Under the pieces are notes generated by a model. That model was given only the letters and a program-made list of their open reading frames with translations, was not told the origin of the DNA and did no database searches. Below are positions 37,525 to 45,791 of a DNA stretch of 64,000 bases, in pieces. Both the position numbers and the translations under genes were made by a program. How positions within the stretch are numbered: position 1 is the stretch's first letter; each line of letters starts with the position of its first letter. Origin of the DNA: Roseiconus nitratireducens (GTDB taxonomy: Bacteria; Planctomycetota; Planctomycetia; Pirellulales; Pirellulaceae); assembly GCF_008629675.1 (NCBI RefSeq), contig NZ_VWOX01000009.1, positions 305,009-369,008 on the forward strand, read 5' to 3'.

Positions 37525-38346
37525 ATGGCACGACCTAGCAATCGCATCGACGAAGAACTTGTCTGTATCGACTCCGTGTGCCACGTTCTTGAAAGCACAC
37601 TTGGTTTAGTCGTCGGCACTCCAGCGAGAGTCGAGCCTGGGAAAGACCCGCCGGATTTCTGGGTTCAGGTCGACAATGTTGACACTCCTGTTGAGGTTAC
37701 AAGCATAATACAGCGAGCAGCGTTCAGGCATCACGCGCGGCAAATGGCGAAGACGCTCAAAGAGAGAGCTCTTGATGCGAGGGTTTTGAGCGGAACATAT
37801 CTGCTGAAATTTCGTCGATTTCCGCCAGTACCTCATCCACGCCGAAAATGCGACCAGCCCATGTATGACGCAGGCTTGGACTATATCACCGACACGGCGA
37901 ACCTCGACGAGGAAATTGAGCAAGTCATTTTCGCGGAGAGTTCCAAACAAATCGTTCTTAGAAAGTTCAGTCCATTCGGAGCCACCGTTGAAGAGATCCT
38001 TACAAATACAGAATGGGCATTCGAATCACAAGAAAATACCCGAGATCTCATTGACGTGGCAGCCCAGGCGAAGATTGAAAAATTGAGCAAAACCGGCCAT
38101 TCGCCGAGGGACACCATCCTCGCACTATACGACGCATACGCATTTCTTTCATTCGACGAAATCGCCGAATGCACGGCGGACCTATTGAGTCTTCAGGCAT
38201 TCGCAGCGGTTTACTGGGCATCCGCGTTCGCCGGTCGGAATAATTTCATCTATCCTGATCAGCCGGGGCGTGACGGCGGGTTTATTACAAGCACTATCGC
38301 GGAGTGGCGAGGCGCAAACTCCCTACCAAGCGAAGGCAAAACTTGA
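37525..38346 (+). CDS. Hypothetical protein, possible nuclease-like core
   Basis: A 273-residue protein. Residues about 35-60 have PPDFWVQVDNVDTPVEVTS, a D...E-x-T arrangement that may be a degenerate PD-(D/E)XK core. No family recognised. ATG 37525 is the first in frame. The gene is 66 bp upstream of a possible HEPN gene, suggesting a pair. Confidence 0.6.
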   Translation: MARPSNRIDEELVCIDSVCHVLESTLGLVVGTPARVEPGKDPPDFWVQVDNVDTPVEVTSIIQRAAFRHHARQMAKTLKERALDARVLSGTYLLKFRRFPPVPHPRRKCDQPMYDAGLDYITDTANLDEEIEQVIFAESSKQIVLRKFSPFGATVEEILTNTEWAFESQENTRDLIDVAAQAKIEKLSKTGHSPRDTILALYDAYAFLSFDEIAECTADLLSLQAFAAVYWASAFAGRNNFIYPDQPGRDGGFITSTIAEWRGANSLPSEGKT

Positions 38347-38412
38347 AATGCCTGGAGAAAGCGGCTCACGGCGATCGCTACGCAAGTTCCCAGTATTCCA
38401 TGGTGACGATTG

Positions 38413-38979
38413 ATGACGCGAGAACGGGCATTCGTTAAACGCCAACGAGACGTCAATGCGTTCGCCGAACTATCGCACGGTAACGCGGTAATACTCGAGA
38501 ACGCGCAAAAGAAACGCGATGGTTACTTCTACGAGGCTATGGCCTCAGTTGTGCTGTCCGCGTTCAAATTTGAGGCTTTTCTAAATCATCTCGGCCCGCG
38601 GGTATTCTCTTTCTGGGCCGACGTTGAACGGTTGCCTCACGCAAACAAGCTTGAAATCCTGGCGACTGAATTAAACGTGACGATCGATCGTAGTCGCCGC
38701 CCCTTCCAAACATTGACGGAACTCTTTCGGGCACGCGACGGAGTCGCACACGGCAAACCGGAGTTTCTCGAAACGAAAACCGAAGAAACGGCAACGCGAG
38801 AGGAACTACGGCGACGCAAACCGCTCACAAACTGGGAAGCCGTTTGCACCATTGAATTCGCAGAGCGAGCGCATGGAGATACCGAGGAGATTGCACGGAT
38901 GCTTTGGATCGCAGCAGGCTTTGATGAAATGGAGCTTCACCAATCCGGCCATTCGTACTCGATTTCGAACGTGCAATAA
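38413..38979 (+). CDS. HEPN-like protein
   Basis: A 188-residue mostly helical protein. LFRARDGVAHGKPEF contains RDGVAH, the R-x4-H pattern of HEPN ribonucleases, placed after a helix as in that family. ATG 38413 is chosen over the TTG at 38410. HEPN proteins often act as RNases in toxin-antitoxin or abortive infection systems. The upstream 273-residue protein could be its partner. This is by motif only. Confidence 0.6.
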   Translation: MTRERAFVKRQRDVNAFAELSHGNAVILENAQKKRDGYFYEAMASVVLSAFKFEAFLNHLGPRVFSFWADVERLPHANKLEILATELNVTIDRSRRPFQTLTELFRARDGVAHGKPEFLETKTEETATREELRRRKPLTNWEAVCTIEFAERAHGDTEEIARMLWIAAGFDEMELHQSGHSYSISNVQ

Positions 38980-39075
38980 GAGCAGAATTGGCTGGTGGCC
39001 ACCACCTCCGGTCACGCTCCCCGGTGTGCGTCCCCGCTGGAGCGTCCTACGGAGGGCACGAAATCCACTCGTATG

Positions 39076-39411
39076 TCATTCGTCTTCGGGAGGATCGCTC
39101 GGCTTCTCAGTCAGCATCGAGTTGACGGCGTTCACCAGCGTGATTGCCTCACGCAACGCCGCCGCGCGTTCGTCGGGTAGCGTTTCGAGGTAGCCGTCTG
39201 GAACCTCGTATTGCCGCCTCCATGGTTCGACTGTTGGAATTAAGCGGACGCGGATTCCCTCAGCGTCTCCACCGCCGCTAGTATCGGACAACAAGATGTC
39301 CTTAAGGCATGAAGCGAGGTCCACCGCACAGTCCAGATCACCGAAAACATCGGGGGATCGGTAGACACACTGCTCATACCGACGGAAGCAGCTAGATTTC
39401 TTCGACATCAT
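39076..39411 (-). CDS. Small hypothetical protein
   Basis: A 111-residue minus-strand protein, or 110 from the second ATG. It has VDLASCLKDILLSD and PDGYLETLPDERAAALREAI, a mixed helix pattern, with no family recognised. It stands alone against the direction of its neighbours. Confidence 0.55.
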   Translation of the reverse strand: MMSKKSSCFRRYEQCVYRSPDVFGDLDCAVDLASCLKDILLSDTSGGGDAEGIRVRLIPTVEPWRRQYEVPDGYLETLPDERAAALREAITLVNAVNSMLTEKPSDPPEDE

Positions 39412-39696
39412 TTGGCTCTTTCGAAATCAGGAGAACGCTTTGACGTGAGACGACTGACTCACGGCGACGAGCAGGTGCTGCTCTCTTCGAATGGAGCCTC
39501 CGCTTCCGACACTTAGCGCGCTAATTCCTGTTGAGCAAATCGATTTTTTGCAGATTCGCTACGTGAGTTAAACATGGCAGTCCTGCGGGCCGACGAAGTT
39601 CGGTTGGAAAATTGGCCGCGCGCACCAGCCTCCGCTCGCGCTCCGCGTGAACATTCTCGGAAACCGACGAAAAAGCTGCGGAAATAAGGCAGATCC

Positions 39697-39732
39697 GCTT
39701 GCTGCGTCGCCCGCCCCATGGCTCATGTGTGT
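39697..39732 (+). promoter_or_regulatory. Conserved leader, copy 1
   Basis: GCTTGCTGCG, then ten bases, then CATGGCTCATGTGTGT, ending 34 bp before the start at 39,767. It matches copies 2 and 3 at exactly the same internal spacing. Probably a promoter or 5' regulatory element. Confidence 0.6.
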
Positions 39733-39766
39733 AACGGCAACCGACACACGAACCGGAGCAGACCAG

Positions 39767-40009
39767 ATGCCCAAGAACGAAACCGAAACGGACCTCCGCA
39801 AGATCTTCGCAGCCATGGACGCCGACCGCGCCCAAGAGATCCGCGAGGCCTACTACAAAGCGATGGAGGGCCTGTACGCCTTGGCCGAATCACTCGAAAC
39901 CGAGGACGCAAAGCAGCCGGAGACGGCCGGACCGCTTCTGGAAGAACACTTCCGTGCAGTCGCCGCGATCGATGCGATGAAGGGCAGCCGACTGGGAGCG
40001 GTTCTTTAA
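39767..40009 (+). CDS. Small acidic helical protein
   Basis: An 80-residue protein starting MPKNETETDLRKIFAAMDAD. The earlier frame start (39,647) would read through the leader. Nearly all of it is predicted to be helical and charged. No family recognised. First of three small genes with the same leader. Confidence 0.6.
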   Translation: MPKNETETDLRKIFAAMDADRAQEIREAYYKAMEGLYALAESLETEDAKQPETAGPLLEEHFRAVAAIDAMKGSRLGAVL

Positions 40010-40201
40010 TCGCATTCGACGATTGTCGCCAACGCAGGGCCAATTCGTCCGGCGTTTTCTCGTTGGGGCCACACGTTTGCGCCCGGTCGCGTCGTAGTGC
40101 CGTCTGCGACTGACCCTGCGGCCATCGCACTGAACCGCACACCGTGCCCGCTGTCGCGTCACGTGCGGTCTCTTAAAAGCTGTCGAATGCTGTCGGATTC
40201 A

Positions 40202-40237
40202 GCTTGATGCGTTTCCAGCCCCATGGCTCATGTGTGT
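40202..40237 (+). promoter_or_regulatory. Conserved leader, copy 2
   Basis: GCTTGATGCG, ten bases, CATGGCTCATGTGTGT, ending 38 bp before ATG 40,276. One mismatch to copies 1 and 3 in the first block and none in the second. Confidence 0.6.
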
Positions 40238-40275
40238 CACCGCAAGGCGGTTTTCAATCCACACACAAATGGACC

Positions 40276-40539
40276 ATGAACATGGACATCGACACCCTGA
40301 TCGAGATTCTCAGCGACTACCGCGAAGAGTTCGGCGGCGACGCAGAGGTGCGTCTGATGACGCAGCAGTCTTGGCCTTTCGAGAACGGCATCTGCGGGCT
40401 CACCAGCGGCCGCGAGCTGAACGATACGGACGACGATGACGACGAGGACGTCGCCGACGAACAGATCGTCTACATCGTCGAGGGCGGGCAGCTTGGCTAC
40501 GGCAGCAAGCGAGCCTGGGAAACCTGCCGCGACTGCTAA
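40276..40539 (+). CDS. Small acidic protein
   Basis: An 87-residue protein from MNMDIDTLIEILSDYREEFG (a second ATG is at 40,282). The middle contains a run of aspartates (DDDDDED), and the C-terminal end is IVYIVEGGQLGYGSKRAWE. No family recognised. Second gene with the conserved leader. Confidence 0.65.
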   Translation: MNMDIDTLIEILSDYREEFGGDAEVRLMTQQSWPFENGICGLTSGRELNDTDDDDDEDVADEQIVYIVEGGQLGYGSKRAWETCRDC

Positions 40540-40603
40540 CGGCCGGGCGTGCGCGGCCCACGGAAAGAGTTTCTGGAAATGCTGCAGATTCTCTTTCCGC
40601 AGC

Positions 40604-40639
40604 GCTTGCTGCGGGCCGGACCGCATGGCTCATGTGTGT
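40604..40639 (+). promoter_or_regulatory. Conserved leader, copy 3
   Basis: GCTTGCTGCG, ten bases, CATGGCTCATGTGTGT, ending 41 bp before ATG 40,681. The 40 bp just upstream (GGAAATGCTGCAGATT) also resembles the region before copy 1. Confidence 0.6.
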
Positions 40640-40680
40640 TAACGCGAAACGCCCAACCCCACCGACACGGAGACGCAAAC

Positions 40681-40893
40681 ATGAACGACGCGACACGCCA
40701 GAACGTCGACGACGCCTACATCGCCCGACACGCCCGCGCGACCGAGCTGCTCGGGACGCTGCAACGGATTGTCGAGGACATGCCGGCCCCGGGCGGCGAG
40801 ACACGAATCAACTGGGGCGACGTCGGGTCACTGGGATACCTCTGCGAAGAGCTTGAGTACCTGAGGGAGCATTTGGAACCGACCGAGGAGTGA
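40681..40893 (+). CDS. Small helical protein
   Basis: A 70-residue protein: MNDATRQNVDDAYIARHARA, then a helix pair ending LCEELEYLREHLEPTEE. It is the third gene with the shared leader. Function unknown. Confidence 0.62.
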   Translation: MNDATRQNVDDAYIARHARATELLGTLQRIVEDMPAPGGETRINWGDVGSLGYLCEELEYLREHLEPTEE

Positions 40894-41002
40894 TCGACCG
40901 AAGCCGAAACGCCGGCGTGGGCCGGGCGTCGCGGCGGGTGGTACCCGCCGCCTGATGATGGCAGCCACCCATCGAAGATTCCAATCGAGCGGAGACAGAC
41001 GA

Positions 41003-41500
41003 ATGAAGAACGCAGACGTGAAAATCGGCGGCGAGTACTACGCCAAGGTGACGAACAAGAAGGTGGTTGTGCGAATCGATGCGGCCAATGACGCCGGCGG
41101 CTGGGACGCGACGAACCTCTCGACGAACAAGTCGGTGCGGATCAAGACGGCGGGTCGGCTCGAGGGCCCAGCACGGGCCGCGCGATCGGCCGACGCGGCC
41201 ACCGGCAAGCGTGCCCGAAAACGGGTCGCCAAGGGGAAGACGGGCGGGGAGAGCGGCAACGGTCGCGGCGAGAAGAAGTTCTCGTGCCTCAGCGCCGCCG
41301 CCACAGTCCTCCAGGAACGGGGCGAGCCGATGAACACCCAGGAGATGATCGCCGCGATGGCCGAGGCCGGCTACTGGACCAGCCCGGGCGGGAAGACTCC
41401 CCACGCGACGCTGTACTCGGCGATCCTGCGCGAGTTGAAGAAGGGTGACGAGTCGCGGTTCGTGAAGGTGGAGAGGGGACGGTTTGGGGTACGCACCTGA
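41003..41500 (+). CDS. HARE-HTH winged-helix protein
   Basis: A 165-residue protein from ATG 41003. The N-terminal part (GGEYYAKVTNKKVVVRIDA) looks like a small beta barrel. A basic linker rich in K, R, G and A follows. The C-terminal 75 residues (LSAAATVLQERGEPMNTQEM, IAAMAEAGYWTSPGGKTPHA, ILRELKKGDESRFVKVERGR) match the HARE-HTH (HB1/ASXL) winged helix, which binds DNA. Its stop directly abuts the stop of the convergent cassette gene. Confidence 0.8.
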   Translation: MKNADVKIGGEYYAKVTNKKVVVRIDAANDAGGWDATNLSTNKSVRIKTAGRLEGPARAARSADAATGKRARKRVAKGKTGGESGNGRGEKKFSCLSAAATVLQERGEPMNTQEMIAAMAEAGYWTSPGGKTPHATLYSAILRELKKGDESRFVKVERGRFGVRT

Positions 41501-41974
41501 TCATGCAAATAAGAGCCACGCGATTACGGAACCAGCAAAGAAGGTGCTCCCTGCGAATGAGACAGTGACCGTCAGCCAAAAGCTCGGCTTGCCTGTGACG
41601 AAACGCACAAAAAACACGACGGTGGCTGTCATCGCGGTTGTTGCCGCTAACCCAGCCGTGCAAACAAATACGGTTTGAAGTAGCCCGTCACCAAACAGAA
41701 AACGATCAACAATTAACCGCTCGCGTCGTTCTCCCACTACCTGCGGATCAACCATAGTTGAAAACGCGTAGATCGTGATTAGCGTCCAAGAAACGGCAAG
41801 CCCAAAAACAAGAGTCCCGACTGATATTAAGAGCGATTGCCATTGAGATGGTTGTATGCAACGCTCAGAAATCGCGCAGTTGCGCGGTGGCTGAAATGGT
41901 GTTTCAGTCGACAAATGTTTTGATTGGTGCTGGAGAAGATGCGTATCCAAAAGCCGGCAAAAGGCAACGATCAC
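41501..41974 (-). CDS. Cassette membrane protein (array end)
   Basis: About 157 residues with three hydrophobic segments (about 48-68, 98-122, 130-155). No ATG lies in the body; the in-frame ATG at 41,974 falls in attC remnant sequence, so the start may be a non-ATG codon. It is the last cassette of the array and has no attC after its stop. Function unknown. Confidence 0.5.
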   Translation of the reverse strand: MIVAFCRLLDTHLLQHQSKHLSTETPFQPPRNCAISERCIQPSQWQSLLISVGTLVFGLAVSWTLITIYAFSTMVDPQVVGERRERLIVDRFLFGDGLLQTVFVCTAGLAATTAMTATVVFFVRFVTGKPSFWLTVTVSFAGSTFFAGSVIAWLLFA

Positions 41975-42020
41975 GTGGTCGCCGCGAACGACGCGACGTC
42001 AAAGTGACTTTACTCTTGGT
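41967..42020 (-). repeat. Degenerate attC remnant (site 1)
   Basis: Keeps the L'-R' half (GATCACGTGGTCGCCGCGAA) but the other arm is lost or diverged; TTGGTTCGCG near 42,016 may be the remaining end box. It is not expected to recombine. Confidence 0.5.
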
Positions 42021-42134
42021 TCGCGATCCGCCCGATTCGGCATGTCCACCCATGACGGCCCGCACTTCGATCGGGCTTCTTGAACCCAGCCCATGACGTT
42101 CGGCTCGTTCCTCGCGAAGTCAATGGCTTGCCTG

Positions 42135-42608
42135 TTATCTGCTGAGATGCCGCTCGCGTTCGCCTGAACTCTCCGCGTCAGTTGCAGCATTCATTCCCAA
42201 TCGGAGTGAATAGGAATGGTCTTGGTGGAATGTCACCGCGTAACAAAGGGCCTCGAAATAGTTTGCCTTAACGCGAGCGCGAACCTCGGGCTCAAAGCGA
42301 ATCTTCATGGTGCGGATGACATTCGATCCGCGGTCGACAAGAATCTCCAGCCGAACACGATCATCCAACATGTAAAGATGCACATTGGGACGCGGTACGG
42401 CGGATAGATTGCGTGGCACAAACCCCCGCGCTTCATCATACTCAGTTGTGGTCGCACCCACAGCGATGAGTGTACGCTTCGCGTCGTCGAATTGCATTCC
42501 GATCCTGACGAACTGATGGTCCTCCGTCTCACCTGGAGGTGTTGCGCAGCAGGTTGCCGTGGGAAAAATGAGTAGCGCAAAACCGAGGAGCAGAAGTGTG
42601 CTACGCAT
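42135..42608 (-). CDS. Secreted cassette protein
   Basis: A 157-residue protein with a clear signal peptide (MRSTLLLLGFALLIFPTATC). The mature part (GMQFDDAKRTLIAVGA, HLYMLDDRVRLEILVDRG) looks like a small periplasmic beta-rich domain. Function unknown. The preceding attC is at 42,634. Confidence 0.7.
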   Translation of the reverse strand: MRSTLLLLGFALLIFPTATCCATPPGETEDHQFVRIGMQFDDAKRTLIAVGATTTEYDEARGFVPRNLSAVPRPNVHLYMLDDRVRLEILVDRGSNVIRTMKIRFEPEVRARVKANYFEALCYAVTFHQDHSYSLRLGMNAATDAESSGERERHLSR

Positions 42609-42633
42609 TGAGTAATCAGCCCGAAAACTTTAA

Positions 42634-42724
42634 TAACAGCAACAATCACGTGGTCGCCGCGAACGACTCTGCATTCCCATAAGCTCAACTCAGCGACTCA
42701 CGTGCATCCGCTGGTTCGCCAGTT
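42634..42724 (-). repeat. attC site 2
   Basis: TAACAGCAACAATCACGTGG... to ...CACGTGCATCCGCTGGTTCGC. The arms ATCACGTGGTCGCCG and CGACTCACGTGCAT pair, with two extra bases in the second arm. Confidence 0.75.
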
Positions 42725-42790
42725 ATTTCGAGAGGCCCTTATAATTTGCCAACCCAGTTCCATTCTACGCGTTGTTTGAAGACGTGCCAT

Positions 42791-43264
42791 CTACGGACCG
42801 GATGCCGACGGGAAGTCTGTGAGAAGCGACCATAATGAAAACGTAAACGGTGGATCATTTTCACAATCTGCGAATTCCTTGGCACATCGCACGAGCCACG
42901 CACCGGGATCTCGGTCGAACGGTGCGGATGATCCGGAAGCGTTGTAGATGACCTTTGCCGTGTTTTCAGCAACATACAAGAGATAATGATCCAGTTTCTC
43001 GATCGGTCTCCGTTCGGCGGCTAGTGTCAGTTTTCGTACACGCGAGAAAGCGTCGTGCGCAAGTTTCCATTTTTTCGGGTCAGATGCCAAATCAATTACG
43101 TATTGGATTGGCTTTGGAACATTGGCGACTCGATGACAACACGCCGCCAAAATGCTTGCCGCCCATTCCGGCCGACGGTCGTTGGGCACAGATGAGTAGA
43201 TTGCGACTCCGGCAGCAAGCGGATCAGTGTTCCATTCTTCGCGTGAAATCTTGTCCGCAGTCAT
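42791..43264 (-). CDS. Cassette protein of unknown function
   Basis: A 157-residue protein from ATG 43264 (MTADKISREEWNTDPLAAGV); the longer frame reads through the attC. It is soluble and mostly helical (DPKKWKLAHDAFSRVRKLTL). Function unknown. Confidence 0.65.
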   Translation of the reverse strand: MTADKISREEWNTDPLAAGVAIYSSVPNDRRPEWAASILAACCHRVANVPKPIQYVIDLASDPKKWKLAHDAFSRVRKLTLAAERRPIEKLDHYLLYVAENTAKVIYNASGSSAPFDRDPGAWLVRCAKEFADCENDPPFTFSLWSLLTDFPSASGP

Positions 43265-43283
43265 CGAGTATTGAGCATTGATT

Positions 43284-43374
43284 GGCGAACGGCGGGGTTC
43301 AGCGGGGCCGCGCGGACGACTCTCCGCTTCAAAAATGTCGACTCGCGGCCTCCGTTGCAACCCATTGTTCGCCG
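43284..43374 (-). repeat. attC site 3
   Basis: Family B type: GTTCAGCGGGGCCGCG pairs with CGCGGCCTCCGTTGCAAC, ending CATTGTTCGCCG. The same two bulges as the other sites. Confidence 0.8.
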
Positions 43375-43479
43375 CATTGTTTACGGCACCATCGATATGG
43401 GTAGCCCCGCGTGCAGCGTAGTTTATCGCAAAACAACAAAACGGGGTGAGCCTGAAATCCGTCATCAGTGCGCACCATT

Positions 43480-43902
43480 CTAATCTTGACGGAGGTCAGC
43501 GTTCAAAGCCGAAGCAATCGCGCGTGCACGCTCAAGCACGAGTTCCGTGTTTGCAGCATCGAAATCAACATTGATGCAGTGGAATTCCGGTGGTCCCCAT
43601 GCAAATGTTGCCATCCGTTCGCCATTCGCAATGAAGTGTGCGGTATCCGCAGGCGGGCGTAGGATGATGGGCCGTCCATTAGCTGGATTGCGGCCCGGAC
43701 GACCTTCAGGCCGAACCAAATCGGTGGCCTTGTCGATGTACGCCAACCAATCATCGTGCATGAGAGGTTGTGTGTCATCGTCAGCACGAATCGTGGCGTA
43801 TGCATCCATTTGATTCAGTCGGATAACGGTAGCCGTCACCGAGGACGGTCGAGAAAGCTTCCACTTCAAAAACCGCGCAAGCCGTTCTTCGGTGCACGGC
43901 AT
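43480..43902 (-). CDS. Cassette protein, second gene of a two-gene cassette
   Basis: A 140-residue soluble protein (MPCTEERLARFLKWKLSRPS, PPEFHCINVDFDAANTELVL). No family recognised. It begins 19 bp after the stop of the upstream gene with no attC between, so both lie in one cassette. 105 bp separate its stop from attC 3. Confidence 0.65.
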   Translation of the reverse strand: MPCTEERLARFLKWKLSRPSSVTATVIRLNQMDAYATIRADDDTQPLMHDDWLAYIDKATDLVRPEGRPGRNPANGRPIILRPPADTAHFIANGERMATFAWGPPEFHCINVDFDAANTELVLERARAIASALNADLRQD

Positions 43903-43921
43903 GGTTACCCGGCATTGTCTA

Positions 43922-44608
43922 CTAGAAGAAGCGCGGCATCAACTTGAAACGCACCGGGATCTTCTTCGAGTTCGGAACCGGAAGCAGTGTCGCACGTCCC
44001 TGGCGAAGCGGTACGCCATAATGATCTCGCACCGCATCCTTGATCGCAGCCAACGCAACTCGGTCATGGAAAATGTGCTCACCTTCCCACGCCAATGGCA
44101 TTCCAGCTGGGTGGGGGTTCCATTCGTCAACATGCACCTGCTCAAGATATGAATTGGGATCAACGTATGAAAAATGCCCGGAGAACCGATTCAGTATCGG
44201 AGCAAGGAAATCCCGACGGACATCGGACGAGACGTCAGCCTTATGATTGTCGTAGGAAAACATGAAAACAAGCCGGGCCGCATGCGACGTCCGGGTATCG
44301 ATCGAAGGGAATTCAGCGGCCGCAGCGTCCACCACGGCGACGAATGCCTGCCAGTCCGCACGATCGATCGGACTTGCCCAAACATGGACGTTGGAAAGCT
44401 GATGACAATTTGTGTCAGGCTGAAACGGCCTAGTTGAAAACTGCAGCGTCAGGTGGCGGTCGACAGATGACAAACGGGCATAATTCAAAAGCTCAGCCGA
44501 CGCTTCCTCGGCGCTGATGAACGGGAACTGAAACCGAGTGCGCACACGAGCAGCAACCAGATCGGACAGAGCCAAGTCGACAACGGAGCGTTCAGCGATC
44601 ACGTTCAA
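43922..44608 (-). CDS. Cassette protein, first gene of a two-gene cassette
   Basis: A 228-residue soluble protein (MNVIAERSVVDLALSDLVAA, VHVWASPIDRADWQAFVAVV, YDNHKADVSSDVRRDFLAPI). No family recognised. It shares its cassette with the gene at 43480, so they may work together. Confidence 0.68.
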   Translation of the reverse strand: MNVIAERSVVDLALSDLVAARVRTRFQFPFISAEEASAELLNYARLSSVDRHLTLQFSTRPFQPDTNCHQLSNVHVWASPIDRADWQAFVAVVDAAAAEFPSIDTRTSHAARLVFMFSYDNHKADVSSDVRRDFLAPILNRFSGHFSYVDPNSYLEQVHVDEWNPHPAGMPLAWEGEHIFHDRVALAAIKDAVRDHYGVPLRQGRATLLPVPNSKKIPVRFKLMPRFF

Positions 44609-44613
44609 TTTGC

Positions 44614-44706
44614 CGGGTAACGATACGGTTCAGCGGGGCCGCGAGAACGGCTCTCCACTTCAAAAACGTTCACTCGCGGCCTCCGTTGCAACCGATGGTT
44701 AACCGG
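44614..44706 (-). repeat. attC site 4
   Basis: Family B: CGGGTAACGATACGGTTCAG to GCAACCGATGGTTAACCGG, arms of GGGGCCGCG/CGCGGCCTCC. Confidence 0.8.
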
Positions 44707-44716
44707 CCATTTCCAA

Positions 44717-45196
44717 TTAATCATCGTGTTGACGGCGTATCCGAGGAGGAATGGCATCGGGCGTACTCGATGGGTAATCAGCCAGCCAGATTGTTCGCCA
44801 AGTTCCTCCAGGCTGTTCGACTACGTTAACCGTTGCATGCGTGAGGTGGTATCCATCAATCGGTGCAAAAGTTGCGGCGATGATGAATGCCTTTGAGTCA
44901 CGAGGATCGGTATCGACCTTCCAATAGAATTCAAAATCTTTGAAGTGCTGTAGCGGCACCTGGATACTACCAATCCGTGCGAGTCTCGACTCAAACTCCT
45001 CGACTGAGCACCCACCAGGAAAGTCCGTAAGTTCGTCGATTACATCCTGAATCAACACTGGGTGTTTGGTTAGGTCCTCGAAGGACGTCGTGGAGGGACG
45101 ATAAGGCCACGGGTATGCGACGAAGATGACTGCGCATCCAGTAATCGCAACGAGCAGCGTCCGAGTCGTAAATCGAAGAAATCGCACGTCAGTCAC
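44717..45196 (-). CDS. Cassette membrane-anchored protein
   Basis: A 159-residue protein with one N-terminal helix (FTTRTLLVAITGCAVIFVAY) and a soluble domain (DELTDFPGGCSVEEFESRLA, FEFYWKVDTDPRDSKAFIIA). The N-terminal pattern RFTTRTLLVAITGC is like that of many planctomycete proteins annotated only as hypothetical. Confidence 0.68.
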   Translation of the reverse strand: MTDVRFLRFTTRTLLVAITGCAVIFVAYPWPYRPSTTSFEDLTKHPVLIQDVIDELTDFPGGCSVEEFESRLARIGSIQVPLQHFKDFEFYWKVDTDPRDSKAFIIAATFAPIDGYHLTHATVNVVEQPGGTWRTIWLADYPSSTPDAIPPRIRRQHDD

Positions 45197-45198
45197 GG

Positions 45199-45290
45199 CG
45201 GGTAACGATAACGATCACGTGGTCGCCGCGAATGACTAACCACTTCAATAAACTCAACTCGGCGGCTCACGTGCATCGTCTGGTTCGCCG
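45199..45290 (-). repeat. attC site 5
   Basis: Family A: GGGTAACGATAACGATCACG to GTGCATCGTCTGGTTCGCCG. The downstream gene's last 11 codons lie inside it. Confidence 0.85.
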
Positions 45291-45682
45291 CTTTCTACCA
45301 TTGGGTCGATGTGGGCGTCGGAATTCGGACGCTGTGACGGCAGGAATACATTCTGAAGGATCCAATTTCCGCCGACCACCAGATAGACACCGATGATCAG
45401 ATGAGGGATGCCACCAGCCGCCCATCCTGCAGAATGAGGATCGACAACGACACCATATCCTTGAGCAGCATACGCCCGTCCCTGCATAACACCTTGAACA
45501 AACCCGCCGAGTATTGCACCAAGTCCGTCAGCAACGAGGAGGACGCCAAGTAGGCGCAATCCAAGTTGCGCAAAAGGCAGAAGTGAATGCGAGTTTATCG
45601 CGGGTGGGATATCGGCGTGCTGCGCGGGCTGCTTCTCGGACGGTGGTCGGTATGGTGAGTCACTCAAAGGCAAATCCGTCAA
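45254..45682 (-). CDS. Cassette membrane protein with attC-encoded tail
   Basis: A 142-residue protein with two or three hydrophobic segments (LLPFAQLGLRLLGVLLVADG, HLIIGVYLVVGGNWILQN). The final GEPDDAREPPS is encoded by the attC site, where the stop lies. Function unknown. Confidence 0.65.
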   Translation of the reverse strand: MTDLPLSDSPYRPPSEKQPAQHADIPPAINSHSLLPFAQLGLRLLGVLLVADGLGAILGGFVQGVMQGRAYAAQGYGVVVDPHSAGWAAGGIPHLIIGVYLVVGGNWILQNVFLPSQRPNSDAHIDPMVESGEPDDAREPPS

Positions 45683-45699
45683 ATGGCTTTCGTCTCAGT

Positions 45700-45791
45700 C
45701 GGCGAACGGTAGGGTTCAGCGGGGCCGCGCGAGCGACCCTCCACTTCAAAAACCTAAACTCGGGGACTCACGTGCATCCGATGGTTATCCG
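45700..45791 (-). repeat. attC site 6
   Basis: Mixed type: the left arm is family B (GTTCAGCGGGGCCGCG) and the right arm family A (GGGGACTCACGTGCATCCGA), ending GGTTATCCGA. The mismatch suggests a recombinant site. Confidence 0.7.

Noticed and set aside
39718..40650. The leader motif as a conserved mini-peptide (MAHVC)
   Set aside because: The three copies stop or diverge after five codons, while the upstream 10-mer and the ten-base gap are also conserved, which fits a DNA or RNA signal better.
43265..43465. N-terminal extension of the 42791 cassette gene
   Set aside because: It reads through attC 3 and the neighbour's downstream region; ATG 43264 is the cassette's own start.
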